Source of the DNA: Lentisphaeria bacterium
Lineage (GTDB): Bacteria > Verrucomicrobiota > Lentisphaeria > Victivallales > Victivallaceae
Direction of reading: 5' to 3'
NCBI GenBank assembly: GCA_900768515.1
Contig: CAAGDG010000142.1
Coordinates: 1-64,000, forward strand
Length of the DNA stretch: 64,000 bases
The translations under genes were made by a program, and so were the position numbers. Of the stretch, positions 8,103 to 16,980 are shown in pieces. Each line of letters begins with the position of its first letter. Position 1 is the first letter of the stretch. The notes under the pieces are model-generated. The model worked only from the letters and a program-made list of their open reading frames with translations. It was not told the DNA's origin and searched no databases.

Positions 8103-9122
8103 ATGAATGCAATCATAGAGAAAATCAACCGGGCGGTCGAGGAGGCGGAGGCGAAGGCTGCCGCCGCGACCGACGCCGCCGCCGTCGAACAACTGCGGAT
8201 CGACTGTCTCGGACGCAATGGACTCTTTCCGGCGCTCTCAAAAGAGATGGGTTCGATCCCGGCCGGGGAGCGCCGGGAGACCGGCAGCGCCTTCAACCGC
8301 GGCCGCACCCGGATTCAGGAGCTGATCGAAACCGCGCTGGAACGGCTCCGGCACGTCGCCGATGAGAGCGGAGCTCCGCTCGATCTGTCGCTGCCGGGAC
8401 GCCGTCGGGCGACGGGACACAAACACCCGATCACAATCGTCGCCGACGAGTGTGCGGCGGTCTTCCGCCGGATGGGATTTGTGGTGGCGGAAGGTCCGGA
8501 GATCGAGGACATCTTCCACAATTTCGATGCGCTGAACACGCCCGCGGATCATCCGTCCCGCGATCCGCAGGACACCTTCTACTTCCCGGACGGGCGGATT
8601 CTGCGCACCCAGACCAGTCCGGTGCAGATCCGGGTCATGGAGTCGCACGAGCCGCCGGTGCGGATCGTCGCGCCGGGGCGGGTGTTCCGCCGCGACACGC
8701 CGGACGCCACCCACGGCATGAACTTCCACCAGATCGAAGGGCTCTACATCGACCGGGGCGTTTCGATGGCGGACCTCAAAAGTGTGCTTCAGAGCTTCGC
8801 GGTGGAGATGTACGGGCCGAAGATGAAGATTCGGCTGCGGCCGCACTTCTTCCCGTTCACCGAACCATCGGTCGAATACGATTTCAGCTGCATCATGTGC
8901 GGCGGGAAAGGGTGCCCGGTCTGCAAGCACTCCGGCTGGATCGAGATCGCCGGAGCCGGCATGGTGGATCCTGCCGTGCTGAAAAACGTCGGATACGATC
9001 CCGAGATCTGGAGCGGCTACGCCTTCGGGATGGGAATCGAACGGCTGGCGATGCTCCGTTACCGGATTCCGGACCTGCGACTTCTGTACGAAAACGACGT
9101 TCGGTTCCTCGAACAGTTCTGA
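8103..9122 (+). CDS. pheS: Phenylalanine-tRNA ligase alpha subunit
   Basis: 339 residues. It is the catalytic subunit of the alpha2beta2 enzyme that charges tRNA-Phe. It has an N-terminal coiled coil (about 1-80) and a class II core with HPITIVADECAAVFRRMGF, DTFYFPDGRILRTQTSPVQI and the motif 3 region GYAFGMGIERLAML. A CxxCGGKGCPVCKxSGW segment typical of many non-gamma PheS proteins is present near residue 265. ATG 8103 lacks a clear Shine-Dalgarno sequence. pheT starts 14 bp downstream. Confidence 0.97.
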   Translation: MNAIIEKINRAVEEAEAKAAAATDAAAVEQLRIDCLGRNGLFPALSKEMGSIPAGERRETGSAFNRGRTRIQELIETALERLRHVADESGAPLDLSLPGRRRATGHKHPITIVADECAAVFRRMGFVVAEGPEIEDIFHNFDALNTPADHPSRDPQDTFYFPDGRILRTQTSPVQIRVMESHEPPVRIVAPGRVFRRDTPDATHGMNFHQIEGLYIDRGVSMADLKSVLQSFAVEMYGPKMKIRLRPHFFPFTEPSVEYDFSCIMCGGKGCPVCKHSGWIEIAGAGMVDPAVLKNVGYDPEIWSGYAFGMGIERLAMLRYRIPDLRLLYENDVRFLEQF

Positions 9123-9136
9123 ATGAGGCTTGAATC

Positions 9137-11533
9137 ATGAATATTTCACGCAACTGGCTGGCCGACTACGTTTCGATCGACTGCGATCTCGAAACGCTCT
9201 GCGATAAACTGACGATGGCCGGAATTGAAGTTGAGGCGGTCGAATCGACCGGAACGGTTCCGACCGGAGTGGTGGTCGGGAAGATTCTCGAACGCAAACC
9301 CCATCCGGATTCCGATCACATGTCGGTCTGCCGGGTCGATGTCGGGAATGAGACGCTGCAGATCGTCTGCGGCGCGCCGAACTGCGATGCCGGCAACGTC
9401 GTTCCGGTGGCGCTCATCGGCACGGTCTTCCACACGCCGGAGGGAGATTTCAAAATCAAGAAGTCGAAGCTCCGCGGCGTCGAATCGATGGGAATGATGT
9501 GCAGCGAGAAGGAACTGGGGCTTTCCGACAATCACGAAGGGCTGATGATTCTCGACCCCTCCCTGCCGCTCGGCAGCGCGGTGGACAAACTCTTTCCCGG
9601 GGACAGCCGCATCGAGATCGAAGTGACCCCGAACCGCCCCGACTGGCTGTCGATGTGGGGGGTGGCCCGTGACGTCTCCTGCCTGTTGAAAACGGAGGCG
9701 AAACTTCCGGAGATCTCCATTCCGGAGTGCACGACGCCGGCTCCCGGTCTGGTCACGGTCGAAGCCCCCGATCTCTGCACCCGGTACATCGGCCGGGTGA
9801 TCCGGAACGTGAAGGTTGGACCGAGTCCGGCGTGGCTGAGGGAGCGCCTCGAGAGCGTCGGTCTGCGTTCGATCAACAACGTGGTGGACGTGACCAACTT
9901 CGTACTGATGGAGCTGGGGCAGCCGCTGCACGCCTTCGATCTTTCCAAACTTTCGGGCGGCCGGGTGGTGGCCCGCCGCGCCCGGAGCGGAGAAAAGATC
10001 ACTACGCTGGACGGCAAGACGCTGACGCTGGAACCGCGCCATCTGGTGATCGCCGACGCGGAAAAACCGATGGCGCTGGCCGGCGTCATGGGAGGCGAAT
10101 ACTCCGGAGTGACCGACGCGACGGTCGATGTTCTGCTGGAGAGCGCAGTCTTCTTCTCCTCGAATATCCGGGCGACCAGCCGTGAACTCGGAATCTCCAG
10201 CGATTCGAGCTACCGGTTCGAACGGGGGATCGACTGGGACATGGCCTCGACCGCATCGGACCGGGCGGTGCAGCTGATTCTGGAGACCGCCGGCGGCGAG
10301 CTGGCCACGGAGAAGGTCGACGTCAACTCCGGCCGGCCGGAGGAGAAGGTGATTCCCTGCCGTTTCGAGCGGATCCGCAGCCTGATCGGAACTCCGGTTT
10401 CAAACGAGCGGATCGAAGAGATTTTCCGCACGCTCCATCTCAAAGTCTCCGATGTGACCGGAGAGGGATGTGTGGTCACGGCGCCGCTCTTCCGGCTCGA
10501 CCTCTCCCGCGAAGCGGACCTCGCCGAGGAGGTGGCCCGGATCAACGGGCTCGGGGAGATTCCGGAAATTCCGGTGACCGGCAAGGTCTGCGCCTCGATT
10601 CAGGAGGACACCTACCTGCCGCTGCAGACTCTGCGCGACAAGGTGATCTCGCTCGGACTGTATGAGTGCATGCACTACAGCATGGTCCACCTCGATTCAG
10701 CTCTGGCAGACCGCCGCTTCCGGCGGGAGGACCTGCTGGAACTCTCCAACCCGCTGAGCCAGGAGCTGGCAGTGCTGCGGCCGGGACTGCTGGGCGAGAT
10801 GCTCGGCACCATCGAACGCAACATCTCCCGGCGCAATCTGAACCTCGCGCTTTTTGAAATCGGGAAGGTGTTCTGCAAGAATCCGGAGCTGTTTCCGGAA
10901 GAGCGGTTCGAACTGTGCATCGCGCTGACCGGGCAGCGTCATCCGGAACGGTTCTCGGCGGAACTGAAAGAGGAGTACGACTTCTACGATCTGAAAGGCA
11001 TTCTGGAGTCGCTGTTCTCGCTGGCGAACATCCGCCGCTACAAATTTGCGCCGGTCGAGGACGGCCGCTTCAAACCGGGCCGGGCCGTCGAGGTGATCAT
11101 CGAGGGGAAGAAGGCCGGCGCGTTCGGCGAACTCGCCTCCGACCTGACCGCCGGCTGGCGAACGACCAGCGCGATTTTCGCCGCCCAGCTCTCGGTGGAG
11201 GTGCTGCTCGGAGCCGACCACGGCTACGAACTGTACCGGCCGTTCCCGCTCCTGCCGGCCACCTCGCGCGACGTGGCGTTTCTGGCGCCGGCAAAGCTGG
11301 AGCACGCGGCGATCCTCGACTTCATCCGGCGCTGCAAACTGCCGGATCTCGAATCGGTGCGTCTCTTCGACGTGTTCACGGATGAAAAACTGGAAAAGGC
11401 GGGAATGAAGAGCATGGCCTACACGTTGACGTTCCGGAATCCGGAACGGACGCTGACCGATGCGGAAGTCAACTCCCGCTTTGAGAAGCTGCGCGGCCGG
11501 CTCGCCGCGGAACTGAAAGTGGAACTGAGGTGA
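9137..11533 (+). CDS. pheT: Phenylalanine-tRNA ligase beta subunit
   Basis: 798 residues, full length. Domain order: N-terminal OB-fold tRNA-binding domain (GVVVGKILERKPHPDSDHMS near 40-60), B3/B4 editing domain (INNVVDVTNFVLMELGQPLH, near 248-267), B5 domain, catalytic-like core, and C-terminal FDX-ACB anticodon domain (YRPFPLLPATSRDVAFLAP to the end). The B3/B4 domain removes mischarged Tyr-tRNA-Phe. Translation is probably coupled to pheS. nadA follows after 4 bp. Confidence 0.97.
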   Translation: MNISRNWLADYVSIDCDLETLCDKLTMAGIEVEAVESTGTVPTGVVVGKILERKPHPDSDHMSVCRVDVGNETLQIVCGAPNCDAGNVVPVALIGTVFHTPEGDFKIKKSKLRGVESMGMMCSEKELGLSDNHEGLMILDPSLPLGSAVDKLFPGDSRIEIEVTPNRPDWLSMWGVARDVSCLLKTEAKLPEISIPECTTPAPGLVTVEAPDLCTRYIGRVIRNVKVGPSPAWLRERLESVGLRSINNVVDVTNFVLMELGQPLHAFDLSKLSGGRVVARRARSGEKITTLDGKTLTLEPRHLVIADAEKPMALAGVMGGEYSGVTDATVDVLLESAVFFSSNIRATSRELGISSDSSYRFERGIDWDMASTASDRAVQLILETAGGELATEKVDVNSGRPEEKVIPCRFERIRSLIGTPVSNERIEEIFRTLHLKVSDVTGEGCVVTAPLFRLDLSREADLAEEVARINGLGEIPEIPVTGKVCASIQEDTYLPLQTLRDKVISLGLYECMHYSMVHLDSALADRRFRREDLLELSNPLSQELAVLRPGLLGEMLGTIERNISRRNLNLALFEIGKVFCKNPELFPEERFELCIALTGQRHPERFSAELKEEYDFYDLKGILESLFSLANIRRYKFAPVEDGRFKPGRAVEVIIEGKKAGAFGELASDLTAGWRTTSAIFAAQLSVEVLLGADHGYELYRPFPLLPATSRDVAFLAPAKLEHAAILDFIRRCKLPDLESVRLFDVFTDEKLEKAGMKSMAYTLTFRNPERTLTDAEVNSRFEKLRGRLAAELKVELR

Positions 11534-11537
11534 AATC

Positions 11538-12461
11538 ATGAAAACTCCGTCGGAACTCTCGGCCCGGATCCGCGAACTCTGCCGCGCCAAAAATGCGCTG
11601 ATCCTCGTCCACAACTACGAACTGGGAGAGGTGCAGGAGATCGCGGATTTCTGCGGGGACTCTCTGGAACTCTCGGTCAAGGCCGCGGAGAATCCGGCGG
11701 ATATCCTCGTCTTCTGCGGGGTCCGGTTCATGGCGGAGACCGCCAAGATCCTCTCTCCGCAAAAAAAGGTGCTGCTTCCGGTGGAGAACGCCCCCTGCGA
11801 AATGGCGGACATGGCGGGAGCGGCGGAACTGCGCGCGCTGAAGGCGCAGCATCCCGGAGCGCTGGCGGTCTGCTACGTGAACACCACCGCCGCGGTCAAG
11901 GCGGAGTGCGATCTCTGTGTGACCAGCGGCAACGCGCTCGAACTGGTTGCGGCGCTGCCGCGCGATCGCGAAATCATCTTCGTGCCGGACCGGAATCTCG
12001 GCGCCTACTGTGCGAAGAAGACCGGGCGGAAGTTGATCCTGTGGGACGGCTGCTGTCCGGTCCACCAGCGGCTGACGCCGGAGATGATCGAACGGCGCCG
12101 CCGGGAGTTTCCGGGAGCGCCGCTGCTGATGCATCCGGAGGCGTCTCCGGAGTGCCTCGCGCTGGCAGACCGCGCCCTGAGCACCGGGGGAATGCTCCGC
12201 GAAGTGAAGACGATGCCGGACGAAACCGTGATCGTCGGAACCGAACTGGGGATTCTGCACCGGATGGAGCGGGAGAATCCCGGCAAGCGGTTCATTCCGC
12301 TCTCGGCGCAGGCGATCTGTCCGCACATGAAGCTGATCCGGCTCGAAGACGTGCTCGCGTCCCTGGAACAGGAACGTTACGAAATCGAGGTGCCGGAAGA
12401 GCTGCGCCGCCGGGCGGAGCGTCCGATCCGGCGGATGCTTGAAAAGGATTTGAACTTCTGA
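11538..12461 (+). CDS. nadA: Quinolinate synthase
   Basis: 307 residues. NadA condenses iminoaspartate with dihydroxyacetone phosphate to quinolinate in NAD synthesis, using an oxygen-sensitive [4Fe-4S] cluster. The three cluster cysteines are recognisable as Cys87 (NAPCEMADM), Cys172 or Cys173 (DGCCPVH) and Cys261 (AICPHMK). VHNYELGEVQEIADFCGDS is the family N-terminus. The start lies 4 bp after pheT, so it probably shares that transcript. nadB and nadC are not nearby. Confidence 0.96.
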   Translation: MKTPSELSARIRELCRAKNALILVHNYELGEVQEIADFCGDSLELSVKAAENPADILVFCGVRFMAETAKILSPQKKVLLPVENAPCEMADMAGAAELRALKAQHPGALAVCYVNTTAAVKAECDLCVTSGNALELVAALPRDREIIFVPDRNLGAYCAKKTGRKLILWDGCCPVHQRLTPEMIERRRREFPGAPLLMHPEASPECLALADRALSTGGMLREVKTMPDETVIVGTELGILHRMERENPGKRFIPLSAQAICPHMKLIRLEDVLASLEQERYEIEVPEELRRRAERPIRRMLEKDLNF

Positions 12462-12546
12462 TTTCCCCTTTCCGCCGGGGACGGCGGAGGCGGAAGCGTT
12501 GATTCACAAACGGTTTTATCCAACGACCACAGGAAGGATTGAAAGT

Positions 12547-13029
12547 ATGGTCAACAAGAGTGCCGGTACGGTCTTCGAGGGGACACTCGAAGCGAAGGGA
12601 TTGAAATTCGGAATCGTCTGTGCGCGGTTCAACGACTTTTTCGTGAGCCGGCTGCTGGACGGCGCCATGGACGCGATCGTCCGTCACGGTGGTGACGCGG
12701 GAGCGGTGACGGTGGCCTACGTGCCCGGCTCCTACGAGATTCCGTTTGCGATCAAGAAACTGCTTCAGACCGGAAAATTCGACGCGGTCATCGCGCTCGG
12801 CGTGGTGATTCAGGGGGCGACCGCCCATGCCGGATACATCAATTCCGAAGTCTCGAAGTGCATCGCCCAGCTCGGCCTGGAATTTGGGATCCCGGTCACC
12901 TACGGCATGATCACCGCCGAAAACCTGGAACAGGCGATCGAACGCAGCGGAACCAAGGCCGGCAACAAGGGCGTGGACGCCGCGCTCGCGGCGATCGAAA
13001 TGGCCAACCTCTCCAAGGCGATCCGGTAA
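12547..13029 (+). CDS. ribH: 6,7-dimethyl-8-ribityllumazine synthase
   Basis: 160 residues. RibH makes the riboflavin precursor from 5-amino-6-ribitylaminouracil and dihydroxybutanone phosphate; the family forms 60-mer or pentameric shells. Visible motifs are GIVCARFNDFFVSRLLDGA, YVPGSYEIPFAIKKL and ALGVVIQGATAHAGYI, whose His is catalytic. The common HFDY after it is HAGY here. ATG 12547 follows AGGAAGG; an upstream in-frame ATG adds 16 residues without family similarity. The nusB start is 7 bp after the stop. Confidence 0.95.
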   Translation: MVNKSAGTVFEGTLEAKGLKFGIVCARFNDFFVSRLLDGAMDAIVRHGGDAGAVTVAYVPGSYEIPFAIKKLLQTGKFDAVIALGVVIQGATAHAGYINSEVSKCIAQLGLEFGIPVTYGMITAENLEQAIERSGTKAGNKGVDAALAAIEMANLSKAIR

Positions 13030-13035
13030 GCGGCC

Positions 13036-13536
13036 ATGTTCGAAGACGAAATCAATTGCGCGGAAACGCCGGCGAAACCCCACGCCAAACGGCTGGGGCG
13101 GGAGCTGGCGATGCAGTATCTTTTCCGCTGTGACATGCTGCATGAAACGCCGTCCGCGGCCACTTTCGACTCCTTTTTCGAGCTGCAGGCCAAGGAGCAG
13201 CACCAGCTCCGGGAGAACCGGCTGGCCCGCAAGGGACGCGAATACGCGGAGACGCTCTACACGCTGGTGACGGTGCACCGCGACGAAATCGACGCGGCAA
13301 TCCGGGAGCGTTCGGAACACTGGGAGTGGGACCGGCTTTCGCTGGTGGACCGCAACATCATGCGGATCGCGGTGGCGGAGATGCTCCATTGCGAGGATGT
13401 CCCCCCGGTCGTCAGCATCGACGAAGCGGTGGAGATCGCGCGGGACTACTCCGGCGAAGAGGCCGGCAACTTCATCAACGGCGTATTGAACGGCGTAAAA
13501 AACACCCTCAAACGAAATCCGCGCGGCGGGAAATAA
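13036..13536 (+). CDS. nusB: Transcription antitermination protein NusB
   Basis: 166 residues, helical. NusB with S10 (NusE) binds boxA in rRNA leaders for antitermination. Family features: RLGRELAMQYLFRCDM at the N-terminus, LVDRNIMRIAVAEMLH, VSIDEAVEIARDYSGEEAGNFINGVL at the C-terminus. The first 18 residues are an extension. The ribH-nusB pairing is widely conserved; ftsY follows after 16 bp. Confidence 0.95.
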   Translation: MFEDEINCAETPAKPHAKRLGRELAMQYLFRCDMLHETPSAATFDSFFELQAKEQHQLRENRLARKGREYAETLYTLVTVHRDEIDAAIRERSEHWEWDRLSLVDRNIMRIAVAEMLHCEDVPPVVSIDEAVEIARDYSGEEAGNFINGVLNGVKNTLKRNPRGGK

Positions 13537-13552
13537 CCGGGGAGGACGGGCG

Positions 13553-14482
13553 ATGAAATCGATCTTTTCCATCTTCAAGCGGGGACTGGAAAAAACCGCG
13601 ACCAAGGTGACCCGCACCGTGACCGGGCTCTTCACCGGCATCCGGGCCCACGACGCGGCCAGCTTCGACGAACTCGAAGAACGGTTGATCATGGCCGACT
13701 TCGGAGTTTCCGCGTCGCTGCGGATCGTCGGGGAGATCCGGGAGCGGTACGAACGCGGCGCGATCAAGACCGACGCCGATCTGGTCGAGGTCGCCCGCAA
13801 CGCCGTCGAAGAGATCCTCGGCCGGAACCGGAGCGAAATCCGGTTCGCCCCCCCCGGGAAACCGACGGTGATCCTGATGGTCGGGGTCAACGGCAGCGGC
13901 AAAACCACCACCATCGGCAAGCTGGCGGCCCGCTGGCGCGGCGAAGGGAAGAAGGTGGTTCTGGCCGCCTGCGACACCTTCCGGGCGGCTGCGGTCGAAC
14001 AGCTTCAGCTCTGGGGAGAGCGGACCAGTTCGCAGGTGATCTCCGCGAAACACGGTGCCGATCCCGCCAGTGTCGCCTACGACGCGACGCAGGCGGCTCT
14101 GGCGCGCAACGCGGATTTTCTGCTGATCGACACCGCCGGGCGCCAGCACAATCAGAAAGGGTTGATGGACGAACTGGCCAAAATCCGCCGTTCGATTGAA
14201 AAGGTCTATCCGGAGGCGCCGCAGGAGGTGTGGCTGACCGTCGACGCGAGCCTGGGCGGAAATGTGCTCAACCAGGCGCGGGAGTTCACCCGGACCACCG
14301 GGGTGACCGGACTGGTGCTGACCAAGCTCGACGGCACCGGCAAGGGCGGCATGGTGGTGGCGCTCCATCAGGAACTTGATCTGCCGACTTTCTTCATCGG
14401 GTTGGGAGAGCAGCCGGATGATCTGCAGCCGTTCAGTCCGGCCTACTACGCCGATGCGCTGTTCGGCCGGGAACAGGAGTAA
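13553..14482 (+). CDS. ftsY: Signal recognition particle receptor FtsY
   Basis: 309 residues: the NG core without the long acidic A domain of enterobacterial FtsY. It is the SRP receptor that docks ribosome-nascent chains at SecYEG. GTPase motifs: GVNGSGKTTTIGKLA (G1), DTFRAAAVEQLQLW (the FtsY/Ffh insertion box), DTAGR (G3), TKLDGTGKGG (G4 and G5 region). The N-terminal helix (KSIFSIFKRGLEKTATK) is amphipathic and likely binds membrane. ribD starts 5 bp downstream. Confidence 0.97.
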   Translation: MKSIFSIFKRGLEKTATKVTRTVTGLFTGIRAHDAASFDELEERLIMADFGVSASLRIVGEIRERYERGAIKTDADLVEVARNAVEEILGRNRSEIRFAPPGKPTVILMVGVNGSGKTTTIGKLAARWRGEGKKVVLAACDTFRAAAVEQLQLWGERTSSQVISAKHGADPASVAYDATQAALARNADFLLIDTAGRQHNQKGLMDELAKIRRSIEKVYPEAPQEVWLTVDASLGGNVLNQAREFTRTTGVTGLVLTKLDGTGKGGMVVALHQELDLPTFFIGLGEQPDDLQPFSPAYYADALFGREQE

Positions 14483-14487
14483 TTTCG

Positions 14488-15537
14488 ATGAGGAATCATG
14501 ATCTCCAGGCGGACGCACACTACATGACCGAGGCGCTGGCGCTGGCGCGGATGGGGTGGGGGCTGACCACGCCGAACCCGATGGTCGGCGCGGTGATCGT
14601 GCGCGACGGCGAGGTAATCGGTCGCGGCTACCACTGCCGGGCCGGAGAACCGCACGCGGAAATCAACGCGCTCATCGACGTGCGCAAACATGGGATCGAT
14701 CCGGCGGGTTCGACGCTCTACGTGACGCTCGAACCGTGTTCGACCACCGGGCGGACCCCGCCCTGCACCGAAGCGATCCAGTCGGCGGGAATCCGCAGGG
14801 TGGTGATCGGAGTGCTCGATCCGAATCCGCGCCATGCGGGGCGAGCCGTGACAATTCTGCGGGAAGCCGGCATTGAAGTAGAGGTCGGCGTCGAGCGGCA
14901 CGCCTGCGGAGAACTCAATCAGGTCTTCTTCAAGTGGGTGACCACCGGACTGCCCTTCGTCATCCTGAAAATGGCGATGACGCTCGACGGCAAGATCGCG
15001 ACGGCGAACGGTGAATCGAAATGGATCACCGGTCCGGAGGCGAGACGGCGGGTCCAGCAGCTCCGGCGGCTCTCGGACGCGATCATGGTTGGCGGCCGCA
15101 CCGTGCGCGCCGACCATCCGGCGCTGACGGTGCGCGAACCGGACTCCTGGCCGCGGCAGCCGCTGCGGCTGGTCGCCAGCCGCAGCATGGACGACGAGGA
15201 GGTCGCCGGATATTTTCCGGACGGCAACGTCGAACGGGTCGAACTGGAGACGCCGGAAGCGTGGCGCTCCCTGATGGAGCAGCTCGGCAAGCGGGAGATC
15301 TGCTGTTTGCTGATCGAGGGCGGCGGGGAACTGGCCGCTGCCGCGCTGGAGGCCGGCGTGGTTGATTTCGCAGAGTTCCACATTGCGCCGAAACTGCTCG
15401 GCGGGCGCGACAGCCGGCCGGTGCTGGGAGGAGAAAACCCCGATTCCATGGCCTTCGCCCGCCGGCTGCACCGGGTAAAGGTAAACCGGTACGGCGAAGA
15501 TTTTGCCATTTCCGGATATCTGGAGGAGGATCGATAG
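14488..15537 (+). CDS. ribD: Bifunctional pyrimidine deaminase/reductase RibD
   Basis: 349 residues. RibD deaminates and then reduces the pyrimidine intermediate of riboflavin synthesis. The N-terminal deaminase has the zinc ligands His56 and Cys84/Cys93 with Glu58 as proton shuttle (PHAEIN; EPCSTTGRTPPC). The C-terminal reductase begins near residue 155 (PFVILKMAMTLDGKIATANG) and includes LLIEGGGELAAAAL. It overlaps nothing; ribE begins one base after the stop. Confidence 0.97.
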   Translation: MRNHDLQADAHYMTEALALARMGWGLTTPNPMVGAVIVRDGEVIGRGYHCRAGEPHAEINALIDVRKHGIDPAGSTLYVTLEPCSTTGRTPPCTEAIQSAGIRRVVIGVLDPNPRHAGRAVTILREAGIEVEVGVERHACGELNQVFFKWVTTGLPFVILKMAMTLDGKIATANGESKWITGPEARRRVQQLRRLSDAIMVGGRTVRADHPALTVREPDSWPRQPLRLVASRSMDDEEVAGYFPDGNVERVELETPEAWRSLMEQLGKREICCLLIEGGGELAAAALEAGVVDFAEFHIAPKLLGGRDSRPVLGGENPDSMAFARRLHRVKVNRYGEDFAISGYLEEDR

Positions 15538-15538
15538 C

Positions 15539-16195
15539 ATGTTCACCGGACTGGTGGAAAAAGTCGGGATTCTGGCCGGCCGTTCCGGCGACCGGCTGCG
15601 GATCCGGGTGTCGGAGCCGTTCCGCGACCTGGTCCGCGGGGAAAGCATCGCCGTCAACGGCTGCTGCCTGACGCTGGAGCGGGAACTGCCCGATCGCACG
15701 ATGGAGTTCTTCACGCTGGCGGAAACCCTGTCGAAAACCAACCTCGGGGAACTTGCCACCGGGTCCCCGGTCAATCTGGAGCGGGCGCTGCGGCTCGGAG
15801 ACCGGCTGGGCGGCCACATCGTCTCCGGGCACATCGACGCGACCGGACGGGTGCGGAGCTCCCGACAGATCGACTCCGGCGACTGGGAGCTCAAGGTGGA
15901 ACTCCCGCCGGAACTGGCCCCGGAACTGGTGGTCAAGGGGAGCATCTCGATCGACGGCGTGTCGCTGACGGTGGTGGAGGTCGGAACGGACTGGTTCACG
16001 GTCTGCCTGATCCCGGTAACCCGGTCCGACACCGCGCTGGCGGCCCGGCGGCCCGGAATGCCGGTCAACCTCGAAGGCGATGTGATCGGCAAATATGTCC
16101 GCCGGCAGCTGGAATTCCGTTCCGGCGGCGCAGCCCCCTCCCCCGGGAGACCGGGCATCACCATGGAGACTTTGCGGGAGGCCGGATTCCTATGA
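15539..16195 (+). CDS. ribE: Riboflavin synthase, alpha subunit type
   Basis: 218 residues. It dismutates two lumazines to riboflavin. It begins with the signature MFTGLVEKVG and contains two lumazine-binding repeats (about 1-95 and 96-195); GGHIVSGHIDATG marks the junction. ATG 15539 follows GGAGGAGGA. With ribH, ribD and ribE here, only the ribA/ribB steps are missing from the cluster. No FMN riboswitch was recognised upstream. Confidence 0.96.
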   Translation: MFTGLVEKVGILAGRSGDRLRIRVSEPFRDLVRGESIAVNGCCLTLERELPDRTMEFFTLAETLSKTNLGELATGSPVNLERALRLGDRLGGHIVSGHIDATGRVRSSRQIDSGDWELKVELPPELAPELVVKGSISIDGVSLTVVEVGTDWFTVCLIPVTRSDTALAARRPGMPVNLEGDVIGKYVRRQLEFRSGGAAPSPGRPGITMETLREAGFL

Positions 16196-16980
16196 AAACG
16201 CTCCGCGGAATTTCACTCTCCGGAAATGCGGCGGCGGAACTGCTCTCCGACCGGACGGCCTCCGGGTTTCCGCTGGTGGAATTCGACGGGGAACTCCTGG
16301 AAAGCGCCGAATTCGAGCGGGCAGTGAAAAAAGTCGCGGCACGGCGTTCCCCGCCGCAATTCACGGTGCGCAACCTGATTGCGGAACCGCTGACCTTGCT
16401 GGCTCCGGGGGAATCCGCCGTGGTGCGGCAGGAGTTTGCCCGGGCGTTCCGGAACCGCTGCCGCCGGGCGGCGGAGCTTCACGTCACGGAGGTTGGACTC
16501 TCCTTCGACCTGGAGCGTTCCTTCACCGATGCGGCCTATCGGGAGAAGATGTTCCTTCTTCTGCACGGATTTTTCGGCATCCTTGAAGAATTCGCGCTGA
16601 CGCTGCGCTGCACGGTACGGCTGCCGGCGCCGTTTCCGCCGGAACGTTATGCGGCCTTCCGGCGCCGGTTGCAGTCCCCCCGGACGGGACTGGAACTGGA
16701 GTTGCGCGCTTTCGACACCGAACTGCCCGAACCGGCGGAACTGGCCGAATTGCTGTCACCGCTGCGCTTCCATTCCGACTGCTGGCACTTCCGGCGGGAT
16801 CCGGTCACCGGCGCGCTGCCGGGCCGGGAGGTTCCGGAACGGATCGCCGCCGCGGCGGGGACACTCTGCGCCGCCCCCCGCCGCTTCTACTTTCCGGTGG
16901 CAACGGCAGCGGAGCTTGCCGACTTCTCCGAGCAGATGTCGGAAAAAACCTCGGAAGAGAACCTGCCCGGACTCAGGTGA
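16192..16980 (+). CDS. Uncharacterised protein at the end of the riboflavin cluster
   Basis: 262 residues, not recognised. The start overlaps the ribE stop by 4 bp (ATGA), so it is translationally coupled to ribE. No signal peptide or transmembrane segment is seen. It is rich in Arg, Glu, Leu and Ala, with alternating helix- and strand-like segments such as LHVTEVGLSFDLER and ALTLRCTVRLPAPFP, which could fit an alpha/beta barrel, but there is no diagnostic motif. The last 8 bp overlap the convergent permease gene. A role linked to flavin metabolism is only a guess from position. Confidence 0.75.
   Translation: MKTLRGISLSGNAAAELLSDRTASGFPLVEFDGELLESAEFERAVKKVAARRSPPQFTVRNLIAEPLTLLAPGESAVVRQEFARAFRNRCRRAAELHVTEVGLSFDLERSFTDAAYREKMFLLLHGFFGILEEFALTLRCTVRLPAPFPPERYAAFRRRLQSPRTGLELELRAFDTELPEPAELAELLSPLRFHSDCWHFRRDPVTGALPGREVPERIAAAAGTLCAAPRRFYFPVATAAELADFSEQMSEKTSEENLPGLR

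Noticed and set aside
12462..12546. Hairpin TCCGCC/GGCGGA before ribH as a possible FMN riboswitch
   Set aside because: Only a 6 bp stem; the conserved RFN-element segments were not found.
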